The position numbers were made by a program, and so were the translations under genes. Positions 61,501-64,000 of a DNA stretch of 64,000 nucleotides are shown here, piece after piece. The notes below the pieces were generated by a model. That model was given only the letters and a program-made list of their open reading frames with translations. It searched no databases and was not told where the DNA came from. Origin of the DNA: Cymbidium sinense (taxonomy: Eukaryota > Streptophyta > Magnoliopsida > Asparagales > Orchidaceae); assembly GCA_021442155.1 (NCBI GenBank), contig CM038222.1, positions 108,999,121-109,063,120 of the forward strand. The letters are read 5' to 3'. The number at the start of each line of letters is the position of its first letter. The first letter of the stretch is position 1.

Positions 61501-61710
61501 TTAGAATAAACCTTATTCTACTCTTTCATACAGTTCAAGGGAAAAATCTTTGGTATATGAAAGACCCATTAGCCTTAGGAGCCTTTTATTAAATGATCGA
61601 ATCTATTAAAGGAAGATATGTTTATTTTTTGAGATAATATGTTTATTCCTTAATAACATATTTGATCATCTGAATAAAAAATTCCTAAACTCTATCTGAT
61701 GTCATAAATT
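58530..61710 (+). repeat. Tat-A-type LTR fragment, inverted relative to Tat-A
   Basis: The reverse complement is collinear with about 28370-31570. For example gggttttaataaaataatta (58741-58760) pairs with the ttaattattttattaaaacc region of 31361-31380. Likewise tgaatgcctggacaagtaggctcat (60434-60458) pairs with atgagcctacatccaggcattca (29604-29626), and tgatcatctgaataaaaaattcctaaactctat (61663-61695) pairs with the first 80 bases of the LTR. It is truncated at 58530, where it meets Tat-B pol, and diverges after 61710. The 60-codon frame 59968-60150 is not conserved in the other LTRs. Confidence 0.7.
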
Positions 61711-62080
61711 TTCCCCATACAGATAAATGTCATTCATCTTTATCGTTTGATTTGAGCTTACTAGAGTTCATTTCACAGTGGGTGATCCTAAGAGAATCAT
61801 GTGGCTTGATTCATACAAAATGACACATCACTTCATAAAAGAAAAAAGAACCTAATTGCCATGCCTACAGCTTGGAGAAAATTACTTCACTAGAGATAAA
61901 AGACCTATGGCCCAACAACTGTGGAAGCTTCATCTAGTAGAGATGAAGCCCTATTAATAAAGTTGTGAGTACCCTTCCTAAGGACTAGTCTCTAGATTAA
62001 ATGTCATCGTGAACCTCATTAGAGTTGGTCTAAGACCACCTTCCCATTGTCGAGCTGAGTGGTTCTTGATTCATTTTGAC
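61711..62080. other. Unassigned spacer
   Basis: No gene or clear LTR match. It contains an 8-base inverted repeat cttcatctagtagagatgaag (61929-61949). Confidence 0.3.
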
Positions 62081-62950
62081 TAGTTGGAGCTAAAGGAAGG
62101 TGTGGGAAGAGATAATTTGGGTTTTGTAGAGTTTTGGTGGAGTTGGGTGTGAGAGGCATTCTAGCTGAGAGCTAGCTTGGTTTTACTAGCGATGGGGTGC
62201 TTGAGAAGCTCTAGAAACTTGAGGGACTGGCTTTAGGAACTTGAGGGATTGGCCTTAGCATTGTGATGAAAGTGTGTGTCAATTTTGAATGGGGAAGAAG
62301 ATGTATACCCATCTCACCAAGTGAACTAACCAGTTGGTTTAGGCATTATCAGCCAGTCGGGAAGTGGAGGTGGCCAGAAATGGCCTAGGTTTGTGAGGTG
62401 GACCTTCTCCATAGGTTATGAGAGTTTGGTGATTTAACATGAAGTGGAAAATTCATGGTCAATGAACTAAGGGTTGTCCAAGGTGAAGGTGACTTCACCT
62501 TGGTCAATGGTTTAGCCAAATAACTTTGGATTTATTCTAGTCAGCATAAGTGAGCTCAAGGCATGCTAAAGTTGTTGTCCAAACCAAATGGAGAGGTTGG
62601 ACTATTCTATTTTGAAATTTTATCTCACTTGAAATGCTTGATTCACTTGGTTTTGGCTGAACCAGGTTCACTTTGGGTGATGCTCACTTGAGCTCAAGCG
62701 GGGGGGTCTAAGGATGAGTCATGCCAAGTTTGGTTGGGTTTGGCTTAATTGGACTTATATAGGTCAATTTGAATCTAATTGGGTTCAGTTGACCAATTGG
62801 ACAAATTGGGTCAAAGGGGCTATTGGATTAGGTTCAAATTATGATTTAGAACTTATTGGTGAAATTGAATTGGTTTTATTTAGATTAGATTTAAATTTGG
62901 CTCATATGGGTTTATAGAGACCAAATGGGTTAAGTTGATCAATTTGATCA
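62081..62950 (-). repeat. Tat-type LTR fragment
   Basis: Words such as gaaagtgtgtgtcaattttg followed by ggggaag (62268-62297), and the later run of tcaattt/gggttcagttgacc/aattgggtcaaa words (62760-62815), resemble 16965-17450 of the Tat-A LTR in the same orientation. The match is weak and its ends are not defined. The 67-codon frame 62714-62917 arises from this low-complexity text. Confidence 0.4.
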
Positions 62951-64000
62951 AATTGACCTTACTTCTAAAGTGAGGTTGGCCATCCCCTTCTTAATCCTAG
63001 GATTCATCTAGGCATTAGCGTACTTCTAGGAATAAGATACTCCTAGTGGTTAGGTGAACACTAATCCAAAACTCAAAAAACCTATAGGATCCAACCATGG
63101 GATAAACCTTAGCCTAGGGTAAGAGGGACCCACCTACCCTAAACCTAGTCCGACCATATACTAAACCAACTCCTCAAATCCAAACCAACTGATTATGAAC
63201 CAAACTTAAACCAATAGCTAACTGATTCCAAGCCCTAAGTTGATCTATTAAGATCAAACTTAGTTTAATGAGTGAGTTGACCCATTTGACCCATTTGGAC
63301 CTAAAGAGAATTAATTAAAAATCAATCCAATCCAATTGAAATAAACTCACCTAAACTTACTTGAAATTCAATTAAACTTGATTGAGCCTTGATTGTAACC
63401 CAATTGAGTCTAATTCAACCCAACTGGCCCAAAACCCAAGTTGACTCATTTGAACCCTATAGGGCCAAGTTCAATTCAACTTCACTTAAGTCAAATTGAG
63501 TCAACCCAAGCCTCATGATCAACCAAAACACTCAATTAAACATTTTGATCCCTTTCATTTAACCCAATTCCATCAATTAGTCTAATTAGCCCAACTTGAC
63601 CCATTTGGCCTAAAAGGGCCAAATGAGTCAAAACTCAAACTAATCCAAATTAATTATAACCAAAACCATCAATTAACTCTAAACTCATTATTGAACACCT
63701 CTCAACATCTAGTTGACCCCAATTGAACATAAACAAGCCAATTGACCTACTTGACCTAATTTGTCCTAAAAGACCAAATTGAGCCAAAATTTAATTCAAC
63801 TCCAATTTGACAAAATCATATCATCCTGCCTCTTCTAAAATGATTGTTGATCATGATTGATCACCCAAATGCAATCAGTTGTACCCAATTGAGCCAATTT
63901 GGCCATTTGACCTAAGTTAACCCAATTTAACTTAAATGACCAAATTAGAGCAAAACTCATTCTAACCCAAATGGATTGTAGCCAATGTCTCCAATTAATT
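62951..64000 (+). repeat. Start of an inverted Tat-type LTR, cut by the window end
   Basis: ttgaccttacttctaaagtgaggttggcca matches the terminal hairpin of the Tat-A LTR. The sequence after it (catccccttcttaatcctagg) pairs with the reverse complement of 36780-36804, followed by ctaggcattagcgtacttctagg resembling the reverse complement of 36575-36600. The rest is rich in gacccatttgaccc-like words matching the reverse strand of 35750-36560. The LTR continues beyond 64000. Confidence 0.5.

Overview
This is repeat-rich nuclear DNA of a flowering plant. The evidence is AT-rich non-coding sequence, a short GT-AG intron, long plant microsatellites, and a nested pile of plant-specific retroelements (Tat- and Athila-type Ty3/Gypsy, Copia, LINE). 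The (GA)n/(TA)n microsatellites and repeat style would fit a monocot such as a palm, but the species cannot be fixed from sequence alone. There is no bacterial operon, rRNA, tRNA or CRISPR array. The only host-gene sequence I can support is a pair of exons at 5886-6100 ending in a stop codon; I do not recognise the protein.

Layout: 1-5885 is AT-rich DNA with a decayed LTR-like patch (2.3-3.06 kb) and a broken LINE reverse transcriptase (3.88-5.11 kb), possibly inside an intron of the host gene. 5886-6240 holds the host gene's last two exons and probable 3' UTR. 6649-6916 is a Mutator-type MITE with a 9-bp target duplication. 7.4-8.7 kb has microsatellites and a Copia LTR/PBS/gag remnant. 8.7-12.62 kb is 'element I', a minus-strand copy of an apparently non-autonomous element. 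It has a single ORF (putative plant transposon protein type) and clusters of dyad-symmetric GC boxes, and the 3' part of its ORF is tandemly triplicated. 12.625-36.833 kb is a giant minus-strand Tat (Ogre-like) element, 'Tat-A'. It has LTRs over 5 kb, a basic ORF1 upstream of gag, gag, PR, RT, RNase H, a second archaeal-type RNase H, INT and a 167-bp tandem array in its 3' UTR. Its 5' LTR is split by a Copia-type solo LTR (32.155-34.52 kb). 36.834-40.15 kb is a minus-strand Athila pol/gag remnant. 41.0-41.85 kb is another GC-box LTR-like patch, and 41.86-43.49 kb is a plus-strand Tat fragment ('Tat-C').

43.5-58.5 kb is best read as a second minus-strand Tat element ('Tat-B'). It comprises an LTR (43.5-47.0 kb), a 63-bp tandem array in its 3' UTR, a plant-mobile-domain-like ORF downstream of integrase, then INT, RNase H and RT. 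'Element II', a plus-strand relative of element I, is inserted between the array and the mobile-domain ORF. From 58.5 kb to the end lie further Tat-type LTR pieces in mixed orientations, including a junction near 62.95 kb between two oppositely oriented LTR pieces.

The coding parts all carry stops and frameshifts, so the elements look inactive. The most interesting features are the element I/II family with its palindromic GC boxes, the mobile-domain ORF carried downstream of integrase by one Tat element, the two unrelated 3'-UTR tandem arrays, and the perfect 13-bp hairpin that ends the Tat-A LTR.
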